DNA of 64,000 nt, taken from contig NZ_BBRK01000004.1 of the NCBI RefSeq assembly GCF_002090115.1, positions 372,001-436,000 of the forward strand, given 5' to 3'. Both the position numbers and the translations under genes were made by a program. Origin of the DNA: Demequina sp. NBRC 110054 (GTDB lineage Bacteria > Actinomycetota > Actinomycetes > Actinomycetales > Demequinaceae). The notes beneath the pieces are model-generated. The model was not told the DNA's origin. It made no database searches and worked only from the letters and a program-made list of their open reading frames with translations. Of the stretch, positions 7,910 through 16,170 are shown piece after piece. Numbering within the stretch: the first letter of the stretch is position 1; every line of letters begins with the position of its first letter.

Positions 7910-8712
7910 TCCGCAAGCATCGGTTCGTCGCGCTGTCCGCGCTGCTCGGGTTCGCGTTCCTCTACGTCCCGCTCGCGTCGATCATCCTCAACGCGTTCAA
8001 CGCGAACGAGAACCTCGTCTCCTGGGGTGGCGCGACGATGCAGTGGTTCGCCGAAGCCGTCGCGAACCAGGATTTCCGCGATGCCCTTGCGACCTCCTTC
8101 GTGATCGCGATCATCGTCGGAGCCCTGTCCGTCACGATCGCCTTCCTCGCGGCCCTCGGCCGCAGGCGGATGAGGCCCGGCGCGGTCTCCGCGGCGGACG
8201 ACCTCATGGTGCTGCTGCGCATGATCCTTCCCGAGGTCGTGATCGTGATGAGCATCTTCCTCGTGTCCCGGATGGTCGACATCGATCTGGGCTACCCGCT
8301 CGTGATCGGCTCGCAGGTGGTCTACTGCTCGGCGTACGCGTTCCTCATCATCGAGGCGCGGCTGCGTCAGCTCGACCGCGTGCACGAGAACGCCGCGGCC
8401 GACCTCGGCGCCGGACCGCTGTCGGTCTTCCTCAAGGTCACCGTCCCCATGGTGGCGCCGAGCCTGCTCGTCGCCTTCCTCATGACGTTCACCTTCTCGC
8501 TCGACGACGTCGTCAGCCCGACCTTCCTGGGCGGCACCTCCGTCAGCACCCTCCCGACCATGATCATGGGCCTCGTCAGGCACGGCACGACCGCTGAGGT
8601 CAACGCGATCGCCGTGCTCGCGATGGTCATCTCGCTCGTACCCCTGTTCGCCGCGCTGTCCTTCACCGGTGTGAAGACGCTCGGCGCGGTCGGGGCGAAG
8701 AACAGGAGCTAG
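7906..8712 (+). CDS. ABC transporter permease (PotC-like)
   Basis: A 268-residue second permease of the importer with about six membrane spans. The EAA loop reads ENAAADLGAGPLSVFLKVTVP (about residues 163-183), matching PotC-type permeases, and SLDDVVSPTFL near residue 200 matches the conserved SFDDFV..F segment of that family. It starts at GTG 7906, overlapping the upstream permease stop, with a GGAGG-type site inside that gene. The ATPase gene follows after five bases. Confidence 0.9.
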   Translation: MIRKHRFVALSALLGFAFLYVPLASIILNAFNANENLVSWGGATMQWFAEAVANQDFRDALATSFVIAIIVGALSVTIAFLAALGRRRMRPGAVSAADDLMVLLRMILPEVVIVMSIFLVSRMVDIDLGYPLVIGSQVVYCSAYAFLIIEARLRQLDRVHENAAADLGAGPLSVFLKVTVPMVAPSLLVAFLMTFTFSLDDVVSPTFLGGTSVSTLPTMIMGLVRHGTTAEVNAIAVLAMVISLVPLFAALSFTGVKTLGAVGAKNRS

Positions 8713-8717
8713 TCCTC

Positions 8718-9821
8718 GTGGCACAGAATCAGTTCGTACTGGAGTTCGCCGGCGTCAAGAAGCGCTACGCCGACGGCGCCCCGCTCACGGTCAAGGGCCT
8801 GAGCCTGCGCGTGCGCGAGGGAGAGTTCTTCTCCCTCATCGGTCCGTCCGGCTGCGGCAAGACGACCACGCTCAAGCTCGTCTCCGGCCTCGAGGAGCCG
8901 ACCGACGGCGACATCCTCATCGACGGCGAGCACGTGGTCGGCACCCCGCCCCACAAGCGGCCCGTGCACACCGTCTTCCAGAACTACGCGCTGTTCCCTC
9001 ACATGACCGTCAGCGAGAACATCGCGTTCGGCCTCAAGGAGAGCAGGATCGCGCGCTCGGAGATCCCGGGCCGCGTGGCCGAGGCGATCGAGCTCGTCGG
9101 TCTCGGCGGCCAGCAGGCCAAGAAGCCCGCGGAGCTCAGCGGAGGCATGCAGCAGCGCGTCGCGCTCGCACGGTCGCTCGTGCTGCGCCCGCGACTGCTG
9201 CTCCTCGACGAGCCGCTCGGCGCGCTCGACCTCAAGCTCCGCCAGCACATGCAGGTCCAGCTCAAGCACATCCAGCGCGAGACCGGCGTCGCCTTCCTCT
9301 ACGTCACCCACGACCAGGAGGAGGCGTTCACGATGTCGGACCGCATCGGCTTCATGCACGCCGGCGAGCTGGCCCAGGTCGCCTCCCCGTCGGAGATGTA
9401 CCGCAACCCGCGCAACTCGGTGGTCGCGGACTTCGTCGGCGCCGCGAACTCGCTGCCCGTGACGGCCGTCGACGGGACCCGGATCAGCACGGACCTGTTC
9501 GACTGCGCCGTGCCGAGCGAGCGCTTCGCCGACGGCTTCTCCGCCTCTGAGCCCGCGGTGCTCGTACTGCGCCCCGAGCACCTCTCGCTCGCGGTCGGCG
9601 CCGACAAGCCGGATGCCTCCGTCGTCCTCCGGGGACGCGTCGACGATGTGTCCTTCAAGGGCTCCCATCTCTCCGTCGCCGTGAAGGCCGGAGACGCGCT
9701 GCTCACGGCCGATGTCCACGACATCCGGCTCGGCGAGACCCTGCGGCCCGGGGTCGAGGTGTCGCTCGGGTTCGATCCGCAGGACGCATGGGTGTGCCCC
9801 TATACCGGGGTGGTCGGGTGA
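8718..9821 (+). CDS. ABC transporter ATP-binding protein (PotA-like)
   Basis: A 367-residue ATPase. It has Walker A GPSGCGKTT, Q-loop QNYALFPHMT, signature LSGGMQQRVALARSL, Walker B LLLLDEPLGALD, and the H-loop in VTHDQEEAFTMSD. A C-terminal TOBE-type regulatory domain (about residues 240-367) is typical of polyamine and iron importers. It starts at GTG 8718 with AGGAG upstream and overlaps the M20 hydrolase start (GTGA, 9818-9821). With the three genes before it, it completes a four-component importer inside the catabolic operon. Confidence 0.92.
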   Translation: MAQNQFVLEFAGVKKRYADGAPLTVKGLSLRVREGEFFSLIGPSGCGKTTTLKLVSGLEEPTDGDILIDGEHVVGTPPHKRPVHTVFQNYALFPHMTVSENIAFGLKESRIARSEIPGRVAEAIELVGLGGQQAKKPAELSGGMQQRVALARSLVLRPRLLLLDEPLGALDLKLRQHMQVQLKHIQRETGVAFLYVTHDQEEAFTMSDRIGFMHAGELAQVASPSEMYRNPRNSVVADFVGAANSLPVTAVDGTRISTDLFDCAVPSERFADGFSASEPAVLVLRPEHLSLAVGADKPDASVVLRGRVDDVSFKGSHLSVAVKAGDALLTADVHDIRLGETLRPGVEVSLGFDPQDAWVCPYTGVVG

Positions 9822-10948
9822 GCTCGACCCCGAGCATCGACCTCGAGCTCCTGCGGGCGCTCGTGGACGAGCCCGCGGGGTCGTACGACGTGGAGCACCT
9901 CGAGCGGGGCAACGCCCTGCTCGCGGCGCACATGGAGGCGCACGGCCTGCGAGTCGTCTCGTTCGCTCTCCCGGAGCGTGCGGCCGTCCTGGTCGGCGAG
10001 CGCACGCTCGGCTCGGGCGAGGGCCCCGTCATCACGCTCGTCGGGCACCTCGACACGGTGTGGCCCGCGGGCAGCGTCGACCGCTGGCGCATGGACGTCG
10101 ACGCGGACGCGGATCGGATCTCGGGCCCCGCTGTCGGGGACATGAAGGCCGCGCTGCTCATGGCCGTCGAGGCGATCGCGCGCGCAGCCTCCGCCACGGC
10201 CGGCGACGGCACCCTTCGCCTCGTGGTGATCCCCGATGAGGAGGTCGGCAGCGTCGACTCCCGCCCGCTCCTGGAACAGCTCGCGGACACGACCGACCTG
10301 TGTCTCGGCCTCGAGGCGGGCAAGGCCGACGGCGCCGTGGTCGCCTCGCGCGGGGCCGTGGGAGCTATGCGCGTCGAGTCGCGAGGCAACGCGGTCCACG
10401 TCACCGAGCCCGGCGGGATCAACGCGGTCGACCCCCTGGTCGACCTTCTCTCCGACGTCACCGCCCTGTCCTCGCCGGACGTCCAGGTCTCGGTGTGCCA
10501 CGTCCGCGGGGGCGACTCGCGCCAGGTGAGCGCGCCGACGGCGATGTTCGAGGTCGACCTGCGCGCCGACGAGGCGCGGCACCTGGACGATGCGGTGGCC
10601 GCGATCAGGCGCACGGTCGCCCGGGCGGACGCGTCCTTCGCGGGCACGGTGATCTCGCGCGGGGGCGCGACTCGCCCCGCCTTCCCCTCGTCGGCCTCGG
10701 CGCCCGTGCTTGAGGCGATCGGCCGCACCGGTCACGTCCTCCCCAGGACGATGCACGAGCGCGGCGGATCGGACGCGAGCTTCTTCGCCGCTCGCGGCGT
10801 CCCGACCCTCGACGGGCTGGGACCGTGGTGCGAGGGGAACTGCACGCGCGACGAGCGCATCGTCCTGTCCTCGATCGAGACGCGGATCGCTCTCATGGCC
10901 GACCTCATGCGGCTCTGGATCGACGACCGGATCGAGAGATCGGCATGA
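9818..10948 (+). CDS. M20-family metallohydrolase with an altered last metal ligand
   Basis: A 376-residue M20 peptidase/amidohydrolase related to carboxypeptidase G2. Visible metal and catalytic residues are H77 and D79 in GHLDTVW, D108 in GPAVGDMKAALL, and E141-E142 in PDEEVGS. The last zinc ligand of the family is normally a His in a GxGGGAHTRDE-like segment. Here the segment reads GPWCEGNCTRDER, so the His position is Cys342. Cys can bind zinc, so the enzyme may still be active with changed metal or substrate preference. It starts at GTG 9818 inside the ATPase stop and overlaps the next gene (ATGA, 10945-10948). The likely task is hydrolysis of an N-acyl or gamma-glutamyl-type amide. Confidence 0.85.
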   Translation: MSSTPSIDLELLRALVDEPAGSYDVEHLERGNALLAAHMEAHGLRVVSFALPERAAVLVGERTLGSGEGPVITLVGHLDTVWPAGSVDRWRMDVDADADRISGPAVGDMKAALLMAVEAIARAASATAGDGTLRLVVIPDEEVGSVDSRPLLEQLADTTDLCLGLEAGKADGAVVASRGAVGAMRVESRGNAVHVTEPGGINAVDPLVDLLSDVTALSSPDVQVSVCHVRGGDSRQVSAPTAMFEVDLRADEARHLDDAVAAIRRTVARADASFAGTVISRGGATRPAFPSSASAPVLEAIGRTGHVLPRTMHERGGSDASFFAARGVPTLDGLGPWCEGNCTRDERIVLSSIETRIALMADLMRLWIDDRIERSA

Positions 10949-11892
10949 GCCGGACGATGCGCGGCGCATGGATCGACACCGCGGGCGAGGTGGTGATCCG
11001 CGACCTCGACGTGCCGACGACCGGCCCCGACCGCCTCCTGCTGCGCACCGTCGTCTCGGCGCTGTGCGGCTCCGACCTCCATCGCTTCCGCGGGGCGGAC
11101 TCCTACGGCGTCGACACCGACGCCTTCGGCCACGAGAGCGTCGGCCAGGTGGTCGGGGGAGGGTCGGGTCGCCTTGCGCCCGGCACCCTGGTGCTGCACA
11201 CGCCCCAGCCCCGAGACGGCAAGGTCTTCGCGGCCTACCAGTATGCGTACGTGGACTACGTGATCCCGGTGCCCGCCGGCGTCGCGGCGGAGGACGCACT
11301 GCTCGCGCAGCAGCTCGGCACGGTCCTGTACGGGCTGAGGCTGTTCTGGAAGGCGGAGGCCCCTCCCCGCACCGCCTTCGTCGCCGGCGCGGGACCGGCG
11401 GGGCTGCTCTTCGTGCTCGCGCTGCGCCGCCTGGGCTGCCATGACATCGTGGTCTCCGAGCCGGTCCCCACGCGTCTGGCGCTCGCGCGCGCACTCGGCG
11501 CGCGCGACGGCGCTGCGACCGACGTCGACCTTGCGATCGACACCACCGGGGTCCTGGACGGGCGCAGGGCGTGCCTCGACGCGCTCCGCCGAGGCGGCAC
11601 GTGCGGAGTGTTCGGCCTCCCGGACGACGAGCCGGGCGACCTCGGCCTGTCGGTGCTCGAGCTCATGGGCCGCAACCTCACGGTGGTAGGCGCGCAGGGC
11701 ACGCAGAGCGAGCCCGGGCTGCGGTCGTTCCACGAGGCGCTCGCGCTGATCGCCGACGGATCCTTCGACGTGGGGCCGCTGATCTCGCACCGCATCGACC
11801 TCGACCACCTTCCCGCCCTGACCCGCGCTGCCGCAGCCCCTGACGACGGCGTGGTCAAGGTGCTCGTGACCTTCGACAGTGAGGAACGCTGA
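10945..11892 (+). CDS. Zinc-type alcohol dehydrogenase-like (MDR superfamily) protein
   Basis: A 315-residue medium-chain dehydrogenase. The catalytic zinc site is suggested by C41 in ALCGSDLHRFRG and H63-E64 in DAFGHESVG; the Rossmann motif is GAGPAG near residue 150. The usual four-Cys structural-zinc loop is missing, which explains the short length (family members often have 340-370 residues). It should oxidise an alcohol or reduce an aldehyde with NAD(P). It overlaps the M20 gene start-to-stop and overlaps the aldehyde dehydrogenase gene by one base (TGATG), so the three are tightly coupled. Confidence 0.8.
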   Translation: MSRTMRGAWIDTAGEVVIRDLDVPTTGPDRLLLRTVVSALCGSDLHRFRGADSYGVDTDAFGHESVGQVVGGGSGRLAPGTLVLHTPQPRDGKVFAAYQYAYVDYVIPVPAGVAAEDALLAQQLGTVLYGLRLFWKAEAPPRTAFVAGAGPAGLLFVLALRRLGCHDIVVSEPVPTRLALARALGARDGAATDVDLAIDTTGVLDGRRACLDALRRGGTCGVFGLPDDEPGDLGLSVLELMGRNLTVVGAQGTQSEPGLRSFHEALALIADGSFDVGPLISHRIDLDHLPALTRAAAAPDDGVVKVLVTFDSEER

Positions 11893-13376
11893 TGACCCTG
11901 TTCTCGACTCTCGACCCCACGGCCCCGCTCTCGCCCGACCGCGACCTGTTCATCGACGGCGCATTCGTGCCGGCCGCATCGTCCGAGACCTTCGCGACCG
12001 TCGATCCCGCGACAGGGGCAACCCTCGCGCAGGTCGCGCGCGGCGGCGAGCCCGATGTGGACCGTGCCGTCGCGGCGGCCCGGCGCGCCTTCGCGTCGGG
12101 TGCGTGGTCGCGGCGCTCCCCCGCCGCCCGCAAGGCGGTGCTGCTGAAGCTTGCCGACCTCATCGACGCCAACGTCGAGGAGCTCGCGCTGCTCGAGAGC
12201 CTCGACGGAGGCAAGCTCGCGAAGGACACGCTCCAGTGGGACATCCCGGGCACCGCCGCGATCCTGCGCTGGTACGCCGAGGCGGCCGACAAGGTCTACG
12301 GCGAGGTCGCGCCGGTGGACCCCGCGCACCTCGCGGTGGTGACCCGAGAGGCGCTCGGCGTGGTCGGCGCCGTCGTGCCGTGGAACTACCCGCTCGAGAT
12401 GGCGATGTGGAAGATCGCGCCGGCGCTCGCGACGGGCAACTCGATGGTGCTCAAGCCCGCCGAGCAGACGCCGCTGTCCGCGCTCGCCTTCGCGCGGCTC
12501 ACGGCAGAGGCGGGGCTGCCCGACGGCGTCTTCAACGTCGTGACCGGCTACGGCGCAGAGGCGGGCCAGGCGCTCGGGCTCCACATGGACGTCGACGCGC
12601 TGGCCTTCACCGGATCGACGCGCGTCGCGAAGCTCTTCATGTCCTACTCGGCCCAGTCCAACCTCAAGCAGGTGTGGCCCGAGTGCGGGGGCAAGAGCGC
12701 GAATCTCGTCTTCCCGGACGTCGCGGACCTCGACGCGGTCGCCGACGCCGCCGCGGCCGGCATCTTCGCATGCTCGGGACAGGTCTGCTCGGCCAACTCG
12801 CGACTCCTCGTGCATCGCGACGTCCACGACGCGCTGGTGGAGCGGATCTCCGACCGCGCCCGTGCGCTGCGCATCGGCTCGCCGCTGGACCCCGCGACCG
12901 ACATGGGCCCGCTCGTGAGTGCGGAGCAGCGCGAGTCGGTCCTCGCGTTCGTGGAGCGCGGCGCCGCCCAGGCGCGGCTCGTGGTCGGCGGAAGCGTCCC
13001 GGCCGACCTGCCGACAGAGGGAGCGTACGTCGCGCCGACCATCCTCGACGGGGTCGCGACCGACTCCGAGCTCTTCCACGAGGAGGTCTTCGGCCCGGTC
13101 CTCGCGGTGACGACCTTCGACACGGAGGAGGAGGCGATCGCGCTCGCGAACTCGACGCGCTACGGCCTCGCGGCCTCGGTCTTCACCGACAGCTTCGCGC
13201 GCGCCAACCGCGTGAGCGGCGCGCTCACCGCGGGCACGGTCACGATCAACGGCGTGGACGCCCTCGACGTGAGCGTGCCGTTCGGCGGCTTCAAGCAGTC
13301 GGGCTTCGGCCGGGACCTGTCGCTGCACGCGATGGACAAGTACACGGGCCTCAAGACCCGATGGTTCTCAGGCTGA
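11892..13376 (+). CDS. Aldehyde dehydrogenase (PuuC-like gamma-aminobutyraldehyde dehydrogenase family)
   Basis: A 494-residue NAD(P)-dependent aldehyde dehydrogenase. It has the PWNYPL and KPAEQTPLSAL cofactor segments, FTGSTRVAK, the general-base Glu in PECGGKSANLVF and the nucleophile C299 in GQVCSANSRL. The C-terminal PFGGFKQSGFGRDLSLHAMD followed by KYTGLKTRW is typical of PuuC/betaine-aldehyde relatives that oxidise aminoaldehydes from polyamine breakdown. It closes the operon and probably oxidises the aldehyde made by the ThDP decarboxylase or the alcohol dehydrogenase. A 15-base tandem duplication begins at its stop codon. Confidence 0.9.
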   Translation: MTLFSTLDPTAPLSPDRDLFIDGAFVPAASSETFATVDPATGATLAQVARGGEPDVDRAVAAARRAFASGAWSRRSPAARKAVLLKLADLIDANVEELALLESLDGGKLAKDTLQWDIPGTAAILRWYAEAADKVYGEVAPVDPAHLAVVTREALGVVGAVVPWNYPLEMAMWKIAPALATGNSMVLKPAEQTPLSALAFARLTAEAGLPDGVFNVVTGYGAEAGQALGLHMDVDALAFTGSTRVAKLFMSYSAQSNLKQVWPECGGKSANLVFPDVADLDAVADAAAAGIFACSGQVCSANSRLLVHRDVHDALVERISDRARALRIGSPLDPATDMGPLVSAEQRESVLAFVERGAAQARLVVGGSVPADLPTEGAYVAPTILDGVATDSELFHEEVFGPVLAVTTFDTEEEAIALANSTRYGLAASVFTDSFARANRVSGALTAGTVTINGVDALDVSVPFGGFKQSGFGRDLSLHAMDKYTGLKTRWFSG

Positions 13377-13400
13377 CGCGGCTCGGGCTGACGCGGCTCG
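13371..13400 (+). repeat. 15-bp tandem duplication at the 3' end of the aldehyde dehydrogenase gene
   Basis: GGCTGACGCGGCTCG occurs twice head to tail (13371-13385, 13386-13400), followed by a third partial copy GGCTCACGC. The first copy contains the TGA stop of the gene, so the second lies just outside it. This looks like replication slippage. Confidence 0.9.
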
Positions 13401-13470
13401 GGCTCACGCACCAGCGACGCTGAGCCGCGCCACACGGAGCCGCGCCGCACGGGACCGCCCCGGAGACGCA

Positions 13471-13508
13471 GATCGGGCCCGACCCCCGTGAGGGGATCGG
13501 GCCCGATC
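13471..13508. terminator. Bidirectional terminator between aldehyde dehydrogenase and rplA
   Basis: A long GC-rich hairpin with GATCGGGCCCGA at one end and TCGGGCCCGATC at the other, plus an inner C4/G4 pair, sits between the convergent aldehyde dehydrogenase and rplA genes. T-tracts are poor on both sides, as is common at this GC content. It can serve both transcription units. Confidence 0.75.
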
Positions 13509-13528
13509 AATCTCGAGACTCGAGCGGC

Positions 13529-14227
13529 TTACGCCTCGGCCTTCGCGGAGGAGTCCACCGGGATGCCGGGGCCCTGCGTCGCGGAGATCGCGGTCTTGAT
13601 GATGTAGCGGCCCTTCGACGCGGACGGCTTCACACGCATGATCTCGTCGAGAACGGCCTGGAAGTTCTCCGCGAGCTTCTGCTCACCGAAGGACGCCTTG
13701 CCCAGGATGGTGTGGAGGTTCGCGTGCTTGTCGACGCGGAACTCGATCTTTCCGCCCTTGATCTCGGTGACGGCCTTCACCACGTCCATGGTGACCGTAC
13801 CGGTCTTGGGGTTCGGCATGAGGCCGCGGGGACCGAGGACCTTGCCCAGTCGACCGACCTTGCCCATGAGGTCCGGCGTCGCGACGACGACGTCGAAGTC
13901 CTGGCGGCCGTCGGCCACCTCGGCGATGAGCTCATCGCCACCGACGATGTCGGCGCCCGCCTCGCGTGCGGCATCCGCCTTCTCACCATTGGCGAAGACC
14001 AGGACCCGAGCGGTCTTGCCGGTGCCGTGAGGCAGGATGACGGTGGAACGGACCATCTGGTCGGCGTGACGCGGGTCGACGCCGAGCTTGAACACGACAT
14101 CGATGGTCGAGTCGGTGTTCTTGGAGCCCGTCTTGATCGCGAGGCTGACGGCCTCGGCGGGGGTGTAGAGCTGGCTACGGTCGACGAGCTGAGCTGCGTC
14201 GCGGTAAGCCTTGGAGCGCGTGGTCAT
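13529..14227 (-). CDS. rplA: 50S ribosomal protein L1
   Basis: A 232-residue protein with the L1 features [25 protein letters not shown] and the signature [21 protein letters not shown]1 binds 23S rRNA at the L1 stalk and can repress its own mRNA. ATG at 14227 is preceded by AAAGGAA on the minus strand. It is the last gene of secE-nusG-rplK-rplA, 68 bases after rplK, and ends 20 bases before a strong terminator. Confidence 0.98.
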   Translation of the reverse strand: MTTRSKAYRDAAQLVDRSQLYTPAEAVSLAIKTGSKNTDSTIDVVFKLGVDPRHADQMVRSTVILPHGTGKTARVLVFANGEKADAAREAGADIVGGDELIAEVADGRQDFDVVVATPDLMGKVGRLGKVLGPRGLMPNPKTGTVTMDVVKAVTEIKGGKIEFRVDKHANLHTILGKASFGEQKLAENFQAVLDEIMRVKPSASKGRYIIKTAISATQGPGIPVDSSAKAEA

Positions 14228-14295
14228 CTGCTTTTCCTTTGCAGTCGTGGTGGCGGGCCCAACGCGGCCCTCCCACTGGATGTCTGTATGCGGTC

Positions 14296-14727
14296 TTACT
14301 CGACCGTGATGCCCATGGAGCGGGCGGTGCCGGCGATGATCTTCGCCGCGGCGTCGATGTCGTTCGCGTTGAGGTCTGCCATCTTCATCTCAGCGATCTC
14401 GCGCACCTGAGCGTCGGTCAGCGAGCCGACCTTGTTGGTGTGCGGGACGCCCGAGCCCTTGGCGACGCCGGCAGCCTTCTTGATGAGCTGCGACGCGGGC
14501 GGGGTCTTCGTGATGAACGTGAAGGAGCGGTCCTCGTAGACCGTGATCTCCACGGGGATGATGTTGCCACGCTGCGACTCGGTGGCCGCGTTGTAGGCCT
14601 TGCAGAACTCCATGATGTTCACGCCGTGCTGGCCCAGTGCGGGGCCGACAGGCGGAGCGGGGTTCGCGGCACCGGCCTGGATCTGAAGCTTGATCAGGCC
14701 GGCAACCTTCTTCTTAGGGGCTGCCAT
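14296..14727 (-). CDS. rplK: 50S ribosomal protein L11
   Basis: A 143-residue L11, starting [19 protein letters not shown] and containing [20 protein letters not shown] and the C-terminal RNA-binding region with [11 protein letters not shown]. It binds the GTPase-associated centre of 23S rRNA and is the thiostrepton-target partner. Length and gene order after nusG are standard for actinobacteria. Confidence 0.98.
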   Translation of the reverse strand: MAAPKKKVAGLIKLQIQAGAANPAPPVGPALGQHGVNIMEFCKAYNAATESQRGNIIPVEITVYEDRSFTFITKTPPASQLIKKAAGVAKGSGVPHTNKVGSLTDAQVREIAEMKMADLNANDIDAAAKIIAGTARSMGITVE

Positions 14728-14788
14728 TTTCTTTCGGGTCCTTTACTTGCTTGGATGGCGGCTGGCCGCCGCCATGTGCGTCGTTCGA

Positions 14789-15583
14789 CTAGAGCTTCTG
14801 CACCTGGTTGAACGACAGCTCGACCGGGGTCTCCCGGCCGAAGATGGAGACGAGGACGTGGAGCTTCTGGCTCTCCACGCTGATCTCGGAGATGGTGCCG
14901 GGGAGCGTCGCGAACGGGCCGTCGATGACGGTGATCGACTCGCCGATCTCGAAGTCGACCTCGACGGTCGGCTTCGAAGGAGCGGCCGCGCCGCTCTCCT
15001 CGGCCTCGCCCGCGGTCTCGGTCTCGGGTCCGACGAGCATGCTGTACACCTCGTCGATCGTGAGCGGCACGGGCTGGTGCGCGTGGCCGACGAAGCCGGT
15101 GACGCCGGGCGTGTTGCGCACGGTGCCCCACGACTCGTCGTCGAGGTACATGCGGACCAGCACGTATCCGGGCATCCGCACGCGGGTGACCTTCTTGCGC
15201 TGGCCGTTCTTGATCTCGGAGACCTCTTCCATCGGCACCTCGACCTGGAAGATGTGATCCTCCATGTTGAGGCTCTCGCGACGGTGCTCGATCGCCTGCT
15301 TGACGCGCTTCTCGTGGCCCGAGTAGCTGTGGATGACGAACCAGTCGCCCTCCTGCATCCGGAGCGAGGCGCGGAGGTCCTCGTCGGCCGACGGCTCGGC
15401 GACCTCGGTCACGGCGGCCTCCTCGGCCGGGGCCTCGGGCTCGCTGGGCACGGTGTCGTCGTCGGCGGTCACGACGGCGTCGACAGGGGCGTCGCCGAGG
15501 TCGGCCTCGTCGACCGCGGGCTCGAAGGCCTCCTCAGCGGTCTCGGCAGCGCTCAGCGCCTCGTCGATCTTCTCGTCACTCAC
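14789..15583 (-). CDS. nusG: Transcription termination/antitermination protein NusG
   Basis: A 264-residue NusG. The first 90 or so residues are an acidic, low-complexity extension common in actinobacteria. The NGN domain follows ([39 protein letters not shown]), then a KOW domain ([19 protein letters not shown]). It binds RNA polymerase and links transcription to Rho or ribosomes. The start is GTG 15583 with GAAGGAG upstream. It lies between secE and rplK as usual. Confidence 0.97.
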   Translation of the reverse strand: MSDEKIDEALSAAETAEEAFEPAVDEADLGDAPVDAVVTADDDTVPSEPEAPAEEAAVTEVAEPSADEDLRASLRMQEGDWFVIHSYSGHEKRVKQAIEHRRESLNMEDHIFQVEVPMEEVSEIKNGQRKKVTRVRMPGYVLVRMYLDDESWGTVRNTPGVTGFVGHAHQPVPLTIDEVYSMLVGPETETAGEAEESGAAAPSKPTVEVDFEIGESITVIDGPFATLPGTISEISVESQKLHVLVSIFGRETPVELSFNQVQKL

Positions 15584-15609
15584 GGTCTCTCGACTCCTTC
15601 ACTACTCGG

Positions 15610-15867
15610 CTAGTCGCCGAACACCCATGCCGCGCCCCACCCGAACACGAAGTCGAGCGAGAACGCGAGCGCCATCATCACCGCGACGAAGCCCAGGACC
15701 ACGCCGATGAGCCGGATCCACTCCGGCACGGTCGGGGTCACGACCAGGCGAAGCTGCGAGACCACCTGGCGCACGAACAGCGCGATGCGACCGAAGATGT
15801 TGCGACCCTCGCGCGACTCGTGCCGCGGGTCCTTATCTCCAGTGTCGGTCACGACGGATTCGCTCAC
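15610..15867 (-). CDS. secE: Preprotein translocase subunit SecE
   Basis: An 85-residue SecE with a short charged N-terminus, the amphipathic helix FVRQVVSQLRLVVTPT, and one C-terminal membrane segment (VVLGFVAVMMALAFSLDFVF). It clamps the SecYEG channel. GTG 15867 is chosen because AAAGGA lies upstream; longer in-frame extensions run into the tRNA-Trp gene. It is co-oriented with tRNA-Trp upstream and nusG 26 bases downstream. Confidence 0.93.
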   Translation of the reverse strand: MSESVVTDTGDKDPRHESREGRNIFGRIALFVRQVVSQLRLVVTPTVPEWIRLIGVVLGFVAVMMALAFSLDFVFGWGAAWVFGD

Positions 15868-15928
15868 CGAAAAGTCCTTTGCTTGCGTGGTGTGTGGGGT
15901 GCGTCGCGGAGGACGCGTCCGCTGAACG

Positions 15929-16001
15929 CAGGGCAGGAGGGACTCGAACCCCCAACCGTCGGTTTTGGAGACCGATGCGCTACCAATTGCGCCACTGCCC
16001 T
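15929..16001 (-). tRNA. tRNA-Trp (CCA)
   Basis: 73 bases on the minus strand fold as a cloverleaf. The acceptor arms are AGGGCAG and CTGCCCT with discriminator G, the anticodon loop is CTCCAAA with anticodon CCA, and the T-loop is GGTTCGAGTCC. CCA is not encoded. The position before secE is classic for actinobacteria. Confidence 0.97.
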
Positions 16002-16020
16002 TCGGGGGTTGGGCCCCGAG

Positions 16021-16076
16021 GCACTTGACCACCGCTCCGCACCAGGGCGCGGACCATCATGGCTACTGTCAAGTGC
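16021..16076. repeat. 9-bp inverted repeat upstream of tRNA-Trp
   Basis: GCACTTGAC (16021-16029) and GTCAAGTGC (16068-16076) are perfect inverted copies 38 bases apart, between tRNA-Trp and the divergent aminotransferase. A TACTAT hexamer on the minus strand (16086-16091) could be a -10, which would place the repeat in the tRNA leader. Function unknown. Confidence 0.5.
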
Positions 16077-16170
16077 CGAAGAGCCATAGTACGCGATCTC
16101 AGTCCGAGATGCGAACCCGCTCCCCAGGCCCCCGCATCGTCGCGGGTGCCGTTGGTGGAACAATGGTGCC

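Noticed and set aside
15868..16032. Longer SecE reading from 16032
   Set aside because: The extension passes through the tRNA-Trp gene; GTG 15867 has AAAGGA and gives normal SecE length.
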